DNA from: Rhizopus arrhizus
Lineage: Eukaryota > Mucoromycota > Mucoromycetes > Mucorales > Rhizopodaceae
Assembly: GCA_024220505.1 (NCBI GenBank)
Contig: JAKZZE010000034.1
Span: 310,001-374,000 of the forward strand
Direction of reading: 5' to 3'
Length of the DNA stretch: 64,000 bases
Shown: in pieces, positions 35,362 to 45,972 of the stretch
How positions within the stretch are numbered: the first letter of the stretch is position 1
Layout of the letters: each line of letters starts with the position of its first letter
The notes under the pieces: generated by a model
What the model was told of the DNA's origin: nothing
The model's database searches: none
What the model saw: only the letters and a program-made list of their open reading frames with translations
Translations under genes and position numbers: made by a program

Positions 35362-36848
35362 AGAACCATGAAAAGATATTAAAGAATTGGTAAATATAAA
35401 GATTAAACATAAAAGAATAAAGAATAAAAAAAAAATAAAGCAAAAAAGGACCCTTTTTATCCCTTTTTTTTTGATTGTCGTTGAGCTAAAAAAAAGGGTC
35501 TGGGAAGGGACACAATTTGAACCAATAGATTTTAATCGATAACATTTAATTTGCTCATTGTTTACTTTTCATGCAACTCTAAAGGCGTTCATGGGAAAAG
35601 CCTTCTTTTTGCTTTTAAAATGAACTCTTTATTCCTTTATTTGAAATGAAGACAATAATGAAACATTTATAAAATCAGGAGTAATTTTGTTTTTGTGATT
35701 TAAAAGTAGAAATAATCTTGCTTTTTTGTGTTTAAAAAAGTCAGTCTAGACTATCACATTCTGTACTACTTTACACTCAAATTGTTTACTTTCATCATTG
35801 AAAAAAGGGAGAGGAAAAAAAATTTTTCCTTTAAAATTGTTTTGTGCAAATCAAAAGAAAAAGAGATGAAGGGAAAAACAAGTGTATTTCATGATGCTTT
35901 GAAAAATAAAAAGTAGTTAGTTTTTACGTAGAATGCAGTGAATAAAATTAAAGTTTGTAAAACAATTCATTTTTACTCAAATGACAAATGAATTCAAATA
36001 GAAAAGGTTACAATAAGAAAAACATGTTTTTATATCATGCAAAAAGTATGTATAAACACAATACTTGCAACCTCAATCAATCCTAAGTTATAGCAAAAGG
36101 TAGTTTATATTTAATGAATTCTTTCTTTTGCTTTGTACAAAAGGTAGAAATGCTCATGGACGCATTTTGTTTTCTTTCTTATCTTACAGCTTTCTTTGGT
36201 GAGAACATATTTATGGGGGGCAATAAAACTGCTAATTTATGGCTTGTTAAATAGAATAATTGAATTCATTCTCTGCTTTCTCTAGTAAAAAATAATATGA
36301 AAATAAAAAGAATAGATATTTAGTATTGAAGGACTAAGCACAAATCTTCAAGTATAGAATCACAATTGATTTATCTCTTACTTTTAGGTTCCATTCGTCA
36401 GGACTTGTAAAATCAGAAGACTATGCACATATACTCATTGTATGTTTGATCTATCAACTTAATCGGTAATGTAACCCGTATGAGAATCATTCTTTCTGAA
36501 TTGATATGATAATACAAGTGACATTCAGGTCTTGTCTTTAACTCTTTTATATCCTTTTGAATACCAAGCTGCAAATTAAAATTTGTCTCTTCCTTTAGGT
36601 ATAACTGGTATGACACTTAAATTCGCTTGGATAAATCAAGAACTAAAAACAACCGCCTTATAACTATAAACGTCTCTCATTTAGACACTCTACCCACTTT
36701 AATTATACAATCAGCATTTGGCGTTTCCTATTTGCAAGTATACATTATATCTTTATAAAAGACTAAATGATTGGGATTTTTTTTTATTATAAACGAGTTT
36801 CATAAATAGTTTTACGTGTATATGCGGGCTTACATGGTATTCGATGGA
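35362..36848. other. Intergenic region
   Basis: A minus-strand frame at 36616-36413 (67 residues, including RPECHLYYHINSERMILI) looks compositionally protein-like, but I do not recognise it and cannot extend it. The rest is AT-rich with no feature. Confidence 0.4.
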
Positions 36849-38009
36849 TTATTTAATTGGAGCTCTTACTTCAACTACCCTTCCATGTCTACGAGCCCAT
36901 TCTGAGCATGCTCTACTTTGCTGATCACACAAGGTTAACAAGACACGTCTTTGTACTAATTCTGCAACCGATGCCCAATCGTCAATCCAGTGGCATTCTT
37001 TCATTTCAAATACAGACAAATTTGGACAGTATTTAGCATAGGCTTGTACCGTCTTGTTGGTCAATCGATAACAGTTGTTGACCGAAATCCTCTCTAAAGC
37101 CTTTCCTCGATATTTGGCCAAGAGTAGTAAACATTCATCTGTCATGTCACACCCTGCCAGCCCTAAAACAGCTACTTTTGTATATTTGGCAATCATTCCA
37201 ATCGATTTCATCGTGATTCGCTCTCTGTCTCGTACTCTACCTACATTGAGATGGTGTAAGTCAGGACATCGTCTGGCCACGATGCTGATAGATTTATCCG
37301 ATATGTGACCACAGGCGCGTAGGTCAAGGTGCGACAGCTTGGGACAAAACATGGCTGCATTAATGATGGCTTCATCCGTGACACGACTGCAACCTGCCAG
37401 AGAAAGAAAGGTCAAGGTGGAGAATTTGTTGAATTTGATGAACGTTTGGACAGAGCTATCCGAAAGGTGATCACATATGTAAATATCCAACTTCTCGAGT
37501 CGTTGCATGTAAGGCGCTATCTGTTCAAGTGATTCATTGATCGATTTTTCCTTTATTTTCCGTAGACAGATGGATCTTACAGCGCTACGATATTGAACAT
37601 GATGACTGTAGATTGGTTCGCTGTAAATTTCGGTATTTATCTCTTCTTCATTACAACCCAAAATGCGAGAAGAGATGCCTCCGTAGTAGTGCGGTGAGTA
37701 CTTGTTAGAAAACATGGTCATCCATTGAGAGTATTCATTTTGCATGTGTTGTATCCCTGGTGAATTGGATACGATGGATGTGAACTTTAAAAATGAATCA
37801 TATTCTGATGCACTATCTTCAAAAACAATATTCTTCCACATGTATCGAGAAGCACAATCATGCCAAAGGGAGTTGACAAATAAACAAGGATAAATGTGTT
37901 TATACAGTCTGCTCTTATCTTGATCTTGCCAATACGGAGTCACTAAATAAGAAACAATCTGATTGACTATTTCGGGTAATTTTAAAGCAAGATGTGGTGT
38001 ATTATTCAT
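36849..38009 (-). CDS. F-box-like / leucine-rich repeat protein, AMN1-type
   Basis: Intronless, 386 aa. An N-terminal F-box-like segment (LALKLPEIVNQIVSYLV ... CLFVNSLWHDCASRYMWKNI) is followed from about residue 170 by cysteine-containing LRRs of the AMN1 class. Their units are LTFLSLAGCSRVTDEAIINA, LSHLDLRACGHISDKSISIV, LHHLNVGRVRDRERITMKSI, VAVLGLAGCDMTDECLLLLA, ERISVNNCYRLTNKTVQAYA and LSVFEMKECHWIDD. Such proteins usually serve as substrate receptors of SCF ubiquitin ligases; the substrate cannot be inferred. The C-terminal Arg-rich tail has no known motif. Confidence 0.82.
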   Translation of the reverse strand: MNNTPHLALKLPEIVNQIVSYLVTPYWQDQDKSRLYKHIYPCLFVNSLWHDCASRYMWKNIVFEDSASEYDSFLKFTSIVSNSPGIQHMQNEYSQWMTMFSNKYSPHYYGGISSRILGCNEEEINTEIYSEPIYSHHVQYRSAVRSICLRKIKEKSINESLEQIAPYMQRLEKLDIYICDHLSDSSVQTFIKFNKFSTLTFLSLAGCSRVTDEAIINAAMFCPKLSHLDLRACGHISDKSISIVARRCPDLHHLNVGRVRDRERITMKSIGMIAKYTKVAVLGLAGCDMTDECLLLLAKYRGKALERISVNNCYRLTNKTVQAYAKYCPNLSVFEMKECHWIDDWASVAELVQRRVLLTLCDQQSRACSEWARRHGRVVEVRAPIK

Positions 38010-38395
38010 TTATGAAAAAGAAGACGGAAATAAACCAAAAGAAATAGAATAGATAAAAGAACTAGTCCAATTGAAAGGTCATCGAGTTGTCAAGAGAAGG
38101 TAATTTTTCTAATTTATTTTCCTAAAAAGGTGTTTTCGCAGTTTCTTAAATCTTTAAACACCCTGTGGTTGTATCTTGACAATTGAAAGACACCTTTGAT
38201 AACAACAAAAGGACTGACATATAACCTACTATAGTTTATATATCCTACTGCGTGTAAAATAGGATTGTAATTTTAGTCTCTTCATGTCTAGTCCACGTAT
38301 TGACAACATTTTATACATAAAAAAATCTCTTGATTCCACAGCAATGTTTACTTCAAATCTTACTCTTTCATACTCTATCATTAATTTAATGTTTA
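38010..38395. other. Short intergenic gap
   Basis: Between the F-box gene start and the 3' end of the fused hydrolase-phosphatase. I see nothing recognisable. Confidence 0.5.
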
Positions 38396-38724
38396 TTAAA
38401 ATTTTGGTCTAAACAATTGACGCTCTTCAAATCGAATGGGGACAATCATTAAATCTCTGACTCGCTGAATTTCTTCTTCTGTTAATTTACACTCGTTCTT
38501 CACGTACCCTTCAATTGACCCATATTTTTTCTTTACTTGACAAATTGTTTCTTTCATCGCCAAATAACTTATAGCTGCATTAGCATACACATAGTCCAGT
38601 ACCAACTTGTATATACTTACGGTGCTGACATGACCATCAATACATCATCCATCGTCACATTCAACATTTTCGCTTTCTTTTCTAATTCATGCTCAGGTTC
38701 TAATCAAACCATTTAACATAAGCC

Positions 38725-38756
<32 letters not shown>

Positions 38757-40541
38757 CATTTATTACCCCAGTAGCCAAGATTACTTAAAGCGTACTCATT
38801 AGCAATAATTTCATCGTCTACACCACATAATCCCAAGAGTAGCATACCAAAAATACCTGTTCGATCTTTTCCTGCAGTACAGTGAACAATGATAGATTTT
38901 GTTGAAGCGGTTGAATGATTTTCAATCAAGTGTAAGAATATTTTCCTGTACTGCGATGCACCCTTTTCTAAAATAACTGCATATACCTTTGGGAAACCAT
39001 AGGGCCCCTCAAAGTAACCTTTCCATCGAGTGGCTAAGGCCTCTGGAGAATAGTCTGCTTTTGTAAACATGGCTGAAGGATAGTGAGTTAAACCATCAAT
39101 GGAACTATACTTTATCAATTAATATATGCTAACAGTATATAAAATATACTTACGGCATAACACCTTGTCTTTCAATTTCAGGTTCTGAGCGAAAATCAAA
39201 AGCAGCAATCACATTGAGTCTCTTTAAAACCTCGATCCCTTTAGGCGTGATATCTACAAGACTGATAACCAATTAACAACTAGGTATATAACATATATAA
39301 ATGACTTACTGCCCGCATCTAAACACAGTTCTTTCTCTGATGTAACCACTACCATCTTTAATAGGCCATCCACCAATATCTCTGAAATTTTTGACGCCTT
39401 CAACATCAATCCAACGAGGAATCACAAGACTGTTATGTTGACCCATCAATATTGCTTTTCTATAAGCATCATTTTCGTGCTTTTCAAAATATTTTTTAAT
39501 AATGTCCACCAACTCCTGGTGATAACCGCTGTATTGATGGTCAACATCGGGCAATAGCATTAAAGTGTGATTTGAAATTTTGTTGGCAAATATGGCCGCA
39601 TGATAGGCAGGAACGATCTAATCTTTGTTAATCATCACCAATTTTATAAAAAGTGTTTCATGTATACCTGATCATTTATACCATGAATAGTTAAAACGCA
39701 TGTTGTTTTAGGCATACGAAGTACTACAAAAAAAAGTTCAAGCTTCTCTGTTTCTATTGATCTTGTGCCTGTTTGTTACCGTGTGAATTATCCCAAGAAA
39801 TATAAGCTTCATACTCTTTTTGTGTCACTTGGATTGGATTGAATTGACCTTTTTGATACACTTTCCATATAAAATATCCCTACTCAATGTTATCAAGAGT
39901 GCATAAGAAAGACTTTCTTACATTTTTCTCCAAAGAAAGCCTATCTTCTTCTGACAACAAAGACTTGTCCTTTGTATAAAAAGGAGTTGAAATATTAATA
40001 TAATGGGTTAGTGGTTTGTCGCAAGTTGTAGCATATTTCAAGCCGCTAAGGGATCCTGGACAATATTAAGCAAAACTAGGTCTAATAATATCAAAATGGT
40101 ATACCTCTGTCAAAAGCAATGACTGCATATATTTCATATCCAAGTGATTCAAAATATCTTGCTATAATATGAATATCATTTGTATTTTTCTATTTTTTTG
40201 TTTTGTTTTTGTTTTTTGTTTTAATTAGTGAACAGTATGTAATAAACTATCTTGAACTTTACTACAATCTGATTATAACTCGGTTGTCCTTCACTATCAC
40301 CGTGGCCATGTAAGTCGAATCGAAAGGAATTATAGGGTATTTGTTGAGCTAATAACTCTTGATATAAACCATTTTTGTGACCTTTTATACAAATGACTTA
40401 GACATGAATTTCAATAACTCGCAGTTGCATACCTTGTTCTCCATGTACGAGCAATACAAGCTTTTTATTTTTATTTGATTTTGTTTCAAGGATGCCTACT
40501 ATTGTTTCGTCATCCTTATTTTTAATTGTTATCGTTGCCAT
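38396..40541 (-). CDS. Fused alpha/beta-hydrolase and tyrosine phosphatase (DSP-like)
   Basis: Start at 40541 (MATITIKNKDDETIVGIL). The N-terminal half is an alpha/beta-hydrolase: LVLLVHGEQGHKN, FDLHGHGDSEG, the nucleophile-elbow position AVIAFDRGSLSGLKYA, the acid in HGINDQIVPAYHA, and His in PDVDHQYSGYH. One exon (about 39618-39302) runs from that His region straight into the phosphatase part (RWIDVEGVKNFRDIGGWPIK). It is followed by FDFRSEPEIERQG and the P-loop IVHCTAGKDRTGIFG of the Y_phosphatase3 (PF13350-type) family, then YLAMKETICQVKKKYGSIEG to the stop at 38396. Intron ends checked at the 3' side are 38767/38699 and 38621/38567. One intron near 40266-40200 is not resolved. The elbow has Asp where Ser is expected. 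The biochemical role is unknown. Confidence 0.78.
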
Positions 40542-41501
40542 TTCTAAAAAAAAGAAAAAAAGAAAAAAAAAAGAATAAAAAAGGCAAAGTGGTCTCTTCA
40601 GAAAGTTACACGTGGGCATGTGCCATTGTGTTTCATCTCAATACAAGCAAAGTATAATGTTCACGTAACAGCACACTTACTACAATAAAGAAAAATGATT
40701 ATATACGAAAAAATGGCGCCTGTAATACAATTTACATCTGCTCGAATGGCATACTATTCTGATTTTTATTTACGCGAGTTTTATACCAAAAAGCGCTATA
40801 GTGGTAAATGAAGATGGGGTGTATATTCATAAATTGGAAAGAAAATCGTAAAATGATGAAATTGTATCACTGCAGAACAAAGTGAGCGGTAATCTTATGA
40901 AGTGTAACTGGGAGTGTCATCCGGTACTACATGAGATTAATAAATTCGATAAATTAATTCTTGCGAGTGAATGACTCTTTCTTTTATTTATAAAAGTGTG
41001 CTTCCCCATTTTAATCAATGTGTTTAGGCACAGAGCTCTAACAATATAATGGTTGAGTCGAATAAGTATACTAAGAAGAGTGATATCTTTCATAAATAGC
41101 AATTTATATGTAGAGCTTCCATTGTTAAGTTGATATTAGACAAGGATCAGTACTGGTTGATTCAACATGTAGTCTGATAATTTCATTAATATACTCAACA
41201 CTTTATCACTTTGGATAAACTTTGGTCGCCCAAAGAGTAGTAAGATGTTCCTTGATACTCATGTAACGGTGAGTGAAGATTTACAGAGCAAGCTTTTGAA
41301 TACATAATAACGTGTAAAGCATCTATTGCCAGAATAACATATTGATGACCTTGTACTGAAGTAGAAAAAAGAGAAAATGTATCAACATAGGTGTGATATC
41401 AGGGCGCTTCAGGTATATTTGGTGTTGTAGGTGTAATTTATAATTGATTAAAAGTAAATTAACATAAATAAATTTATATTGATGGACCTCCTGAATCTTT
41501 T

Positions 41502-41536
<35 letters not shown>

Positions 41537-41765
41537 AAAAAGAGAGAACCCATTGAATACAAACTACACCTTATTTTATTCAATTAATAATTGAAGAACA
41601 AATTTGCATAAGTTAAGTTACTGAGGCTATTTGCGGTAATGACCACTTCACATACAATGTTACATAAGCATATCTGTAAATTATATATGAGAAATTGAAC
41701 GGTTTCACGCGACATTCAAGTATTTAATAAGGAAATACCCCACTGCTGAAGCAATGACACATAAA

Positions 41766-41810
<45 letters not shown>

Positions 41811-42114
41811 AGATACAAAAAGTTTACTTGAATGATCAAAAAAATATATATCCATATTAAGCTTTATTTAGCTTTGTTCTACAGTCATAATAAATCAAAG
41901 TATCTAAGGAAGGATTAAATTGAATCTTTATGAAAAGGACACAGATGTTATACACAGTTACATCTAGAATATATTTTTTCAGTTTGGTTGAAATTTACAG
42001 TTTTTTGGTTTAACAAATCACATTTGAAGATTTTACTTTTGTTCTTTTGTTTGTCTATCATAGCTTATCTTTTTATTCTGGGAAACGCTCACTGATTTGA
42101 ACAGCTATTTCGAT
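40542..42114. other. Intergenic, with A29 (41506-41534) and A42 (41768-41809) tracts
   Basis: About 1.6 kb with no supported gene. Two very long A runs are the only structure noted; the 42-base run is the longest in the window. Confidence 0.5.
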
Positions 42115-42116
42115 TA

Positions 42117-42143
42117 ACGTGCCACCAAGCTTAAACCTGAAAA
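42117..42143 (+). repeat. Left 27-bp terminal inverted repeat
   Basis: Identical to the reverse complement of 45397-45423; near-identity continues a few bases further in an A/T run. Confidence 0.9.
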
Positions 42144-42445
42144 TTTTTTGACAGTTTTCAAAAGCTATAAACTTTTCCACAAATAATCCAACAACAAACC
42201 AAAGCCATAACAATTATTATATAAACCTTTCTGAATATTTCTTATGGATTAGATTGTTATTTTTATTAATAATATTTTCTTTTTATATCATTTGAAAACA
42301 TGCGGTATTTCAAAATTTTAGCTGGTAGTCCTTAGGGAAGACATATATTGAAACAAATTTTTTTAATACCGTATGGTAGAGGACAGATAAACATAACAGT
42401 CACATATTACGTAATCAATATGAGAGAGCTCGTACTATAACATAG

Positions 42446-45213
42446 GTGCCTCTTCTCCCTTATTCATACTCTAAAACTATGCCTCCACTTAACGCTAGAA
42501 AACGAGCTTATCTTAAAAAACATAGAAATGAGACGAACCAATTTGTCCCTCATTTAAATGATCAAGACTGGGACATGAGCGATTCTGAGCTTATAGAATT
42601 AAGCAACATAACTGAAATGCGTAATGCTGATCCTACAATCAGCATGTCAATCAACAATGTTTTGCTTGATAATAATGTAAAGTGAAACAGACCTTTGTCT
42701 TATTCGAAAACCTCTAGGTCAACACGCTGGAGACGAGAAAAAGAAGCTAAATCTGTTAATGATAAGGGCAAACTCGAGAGTTTTGGATTTGTATCTATTG
42801 CCCCTGTTGTAGAAGCCAGTTCTCCCATATTGTCAAAGAATGAAATACAACTTTTGAGAATCCAAGAAATACTTCCAAAACTTCAAATGTATGTGAAACC
42901 TGTGATGAACTCGAAGGATAAAGAAAACACGATTGAGAGATACAGTTTTATGCAATACTCTTCGATTTATACTTACTTTATTAAGAGAATTGAGGGTATT
43001 CCTATTACTTTGGCTTCTCGTGAGGCAGCTAGAATTCATTGGGCAGATAACAACGTTGCGTATCGTGCCATGACTATCGTAAAATGGGCTAAAGAATATT
43101 TGAGTCAAGGGGTGTTATCGAGACATCGACAAGGTGTTCATTCAAAAAGAAAGTCTTTTCTTAATGATGCCGATATCAAGGAAATGGTTCTCGAAGAAAT
43201 ACGTAGAATGAAGCCTGCTGAACGTTCCTTGGTTACTATTAAAAAATTCATTGATGAAGTAGTTATCCCATCCAAATTGGGCGTAATAATGCAACCTGTT
43301 CCTGAAAGCACGCTCAGTAACTATCTCCATGAATGGGGTTATGTCTATAGAAAGAACAAAAAAACCATTTACTTCGATGGTCACGAACGCGAAGATGTGG
43401 TCGAGTATAGAAGCGTTTGGTCGAAGAGGATGCTCGAATATATGGAAAAAATGGATTTTTACTCTGGAGAAACTGAGGAAGATGTATTGGAGCCAAATGC
43501 ATTACCAGAAGGCGAGAGAAAGTGCGTGTTCGTTACGCACGATGAAAGTACTTTCTACGCAAATGATGGTAAGAACGATATGTGGTTAGCTGATGGAGAA
43601 AATTACATCAGAAAAAAGGGTCCTGGGCTATCTATCATGGTGAGTGAGTTTCAATGCCCTTGCCATGGAACAATGAAGATTCAAAAGTGGTCTTCAAGAA
43701 AGCTGTTCAAGGCAGGTACTGCAAGAGATGGATGGTGGACTTCAAAACACATGGTTGAGCAGTTAAAAGAAGATGCAATCGGCCTTTTCGAAGCACTTTG
43801 TTAAGGATACATAAGATTATAGTCACTTTATTTTAGTAAAAGGAATCGGATATGATCCTAAATAGTATGCTGACATAACTTGGAATCATTTATAACATTA
43901 TTCCCAACACAGATCAATAGAATACTTTGATTAGATTTTTATATTAAGCTTTATTCATATTTACTTCACATAGTCAAATAAGATGACATGGTTGTAATGT
44001 AGTTTATTAATAATATGAGCATGTTGAATAAGGAATGACGATTACTTACCGGATCATCATTAGTCATGAAAACATTTATCCTGACTGAGATATTATTGTT
44101 AACAATGATATCCAATCACGGAACTAAGGATCTTTATATCCATTCGTACCGTCTCCTTAAATAGTTATATCTGAAACCATCCCAATAGCATAATTGACAA
44201 TACAAGCTAGGAACAGGCTAAACTAATAATTAGAAATAGTAATCATCTATTCTGTCAAATTGATTATAAATCTGTCCTAATTCTTTATCCGTATCATGTC
44301 TATAAATACTCTCACTTTTTACATGTAGAATTTATTTTTTTTATCAATCATAGTTATCTTAACTTAATAAAGAGATACCAAGTTCTAACAGTATTTCTTT
44401 ATCTTTGATTGCTATATTATATTTACCTAAAACTCCCCTATTCTAAACACACTTCACCCCAATTGTGTAGCTGTTTTTCTCTTTGATAACAGCTCCAATC
44501 ATGGTGCTTTTGCTGATGATGCTTTGGTCGCCAGCCGAATGACTCTCAATGAAAAGCCTTGGCCATTGAGTGAGAAATTCCAGTTCCGAGATACTGTATA
44601 TATCTCAAGATCCACAGGTATGGAGGAAGTCCAGTCCTTCTACTATGAAAAAGAGATCAAGAAAAGGGATAAGAAGGGAAACTTGAAAACAAAAAAAGTA
44701 CGTTATTTCAAGGGAATAAGAAAAATTTTGGAGGAAAGAAGTCTATGGATTGGACATGATCTGGAAGGCAAGAAATGGAAGTTACATTGTGGGGCTCCAG
44801 ATAGAGTTAATCCAATTTGCTGCGCTCTCCATTTTTTAGAGAATTGCCCTGATTTTAAAAATCAAAAGTCTGCTTTGGAGGAGGTGATCATAAACTCTGG
44901 ACACGTTTTTGAGCTGTATCCTAAATACCATTGCGAATGTAATTGGATCGAAATGTACTGGGGTGCAGCAAAAAGAGAAGCTCGCTTGAAATGCGATTAC
45001 TCCTTTAAGTCTCTTGAGGAAAATATCGATTTATTTTTGGATAAAGCCGGCGATTTAACACATATACGTAGGTATTTTAGGAGATCAATGGACTTTATTG
45101 AAGCTTATAATCGATGTACTGATGTCAGAGAAGTTGTTCAAGAGGTGAAAAAGTTTGTCGAGAAAAAGTATTTGTCTCACAGAAAAGTCAGAGTGCCTTC
45201 AGGTTTGGTATAG
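42446..45213 (+). pseudogene. DDE transposase, interrupted by a stop codon and a solo LTR
   Basis: The frame runs from 42446, through a TGA at 42683-42685, and continues in the same frame to FEAL at 43798. The LTR follows, then the coding sequence resumes with HPNCVAVFLFDN and runs to 45213. Catalytic residues are all present: the first Asp in VFVTHDESTFYANDG, the second in VFLFDNSSNHGAF, and the Glu in YPKYHCECNWIEMYWGAAK. The N-terminal part is basic and probably DNA binding. The family is one of large fungal transposases usually annotated as hypothetical proteins. Retention of the full triad and only two lesions indicate recent inactivation. Confidence 0.82.
43799..44449. mobile_element. 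Solo LTR, 651 bp, with 5-bp target duplication CACTT
   Basis: The insertion begins TGTTAAGG and ends CTAAACA, the TG...CA form of retrotransposon LTRs. CACTT occurs immediately before (43794-43798) and after (44450-44454). Removing the insertion and one CACTT rejoins the transposase frame exactly (FEAL to HPNC). No internal retrotransposon genes are present, so it is the product of LTR-LTR recombination. The superfamily cannot be told from the LTR alone. Confidence 0.88.
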
Positions 45214-45396
45214 TTAACAATAAATATCATTAAAACTAGGCTTTTTTTCTAAGAAAAAAACGTCATTAAGTCCCTCTAATTTCAGGAAATAAGCAATGTC
45301 TACACTAAATGTCATGAGATGTCCAAAAAAAAAAAAAAAAAAATACACCTCATGTCCACGATGTCAAAAAAAAAAAAATTGAAACAAAATTAAAAT

Positions 45397-45423
45397 TTTT
45401 CAGGTTTAAGCTTGGTGGCACGT
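45397..45423 (-). repeat. Right 27-bp terminal inverted repeat
   Basis: Mirror of 42117-42143; followed by TA at 45424-45425. Confidence 0.9.
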
Positions 45424-45425
45424 TA

Positions 45426-45972
45426 TATGAAAGATTATTAATATTTTACACAATATATTAGATTTTTGACAATAGGAAGGGATCTTGTTATCAAAGAACG
45501 ATCATTAATACGATGCATACTCTACAACAGTACGTTTACTTGTGATTGATTATATGATTTTATTTAAATAAGTTTGTACTTGATTCTATTTTAATTATGA
45601 TATTGTATTAAAATTTATATTTATAATTGTCAATTACAACTAATTGCCTCTCTACAGCAACTGTCTTTGATCAAATAAAATAATAAGATTTGACTAAAAA
45701 AATATCTATTCCCTTTGCTGAAAAGCTTCATGTGAATCATAGGCTTACCACATGAGCTATCTATTGAAATACTTTTAAAATGTATTTAAGTCGTGTTAAA
45801 CAAAAGCTTGTTGACAGGTTTGTAGACTGAGCAGAAAAAAGGCTTTAATTGGCTTTGAGAATTATTTGCTAAAATTATGCAAATGTCTGAAATGACTGTC
45901 TTTCAATTGAATGGCTTAGCGTATAAGCTGTCTTGTAAACTTCTCTTTCCTTTCCTTCAATTTTAAAGCAAC
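45426..45972. other. Intergenic, 5' region of TRM11
   Basis: AT-rich, with no gene recognised. Confidence 0.5.

Larger units (their letters stand above)
42117..45423 (+). mobile_element. TA-flanked DDE transposon split by a solo LTR
   Basis: Perfect terminal inverted repeats of 27 bp begin ACGTGCCACCAAGCTTAAAC at 42117 and are mirrored at 45423, with TA on each side (42115-42116, 45424-45425). The plus strand carries one transposase gene broken by an in-frame stop and by a 651-bp LTR insertion. Without the insertion the element would be about 2.65 kb. The terminal dinucleotide duplication and the DDE triad place it near the Tc1/mariner-IS630 superfamily. Confidence 0.88.

Noticed and set aside
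43802..44449. 650-bp spacer in the transposase read as an intron
   Set aside because: It lacks GT-AG ends at the frame junction, is ten times longer than local introns, and has TG...CA ends with a 5-bp target duplication.
45290..45375. Repeated ATGTCCAAAAA/ATGTCAAAAA units as a regulatory array
   Set aside because: There are only two or three imperfect units inside the transposon end, and they are explained by A-run slippage.
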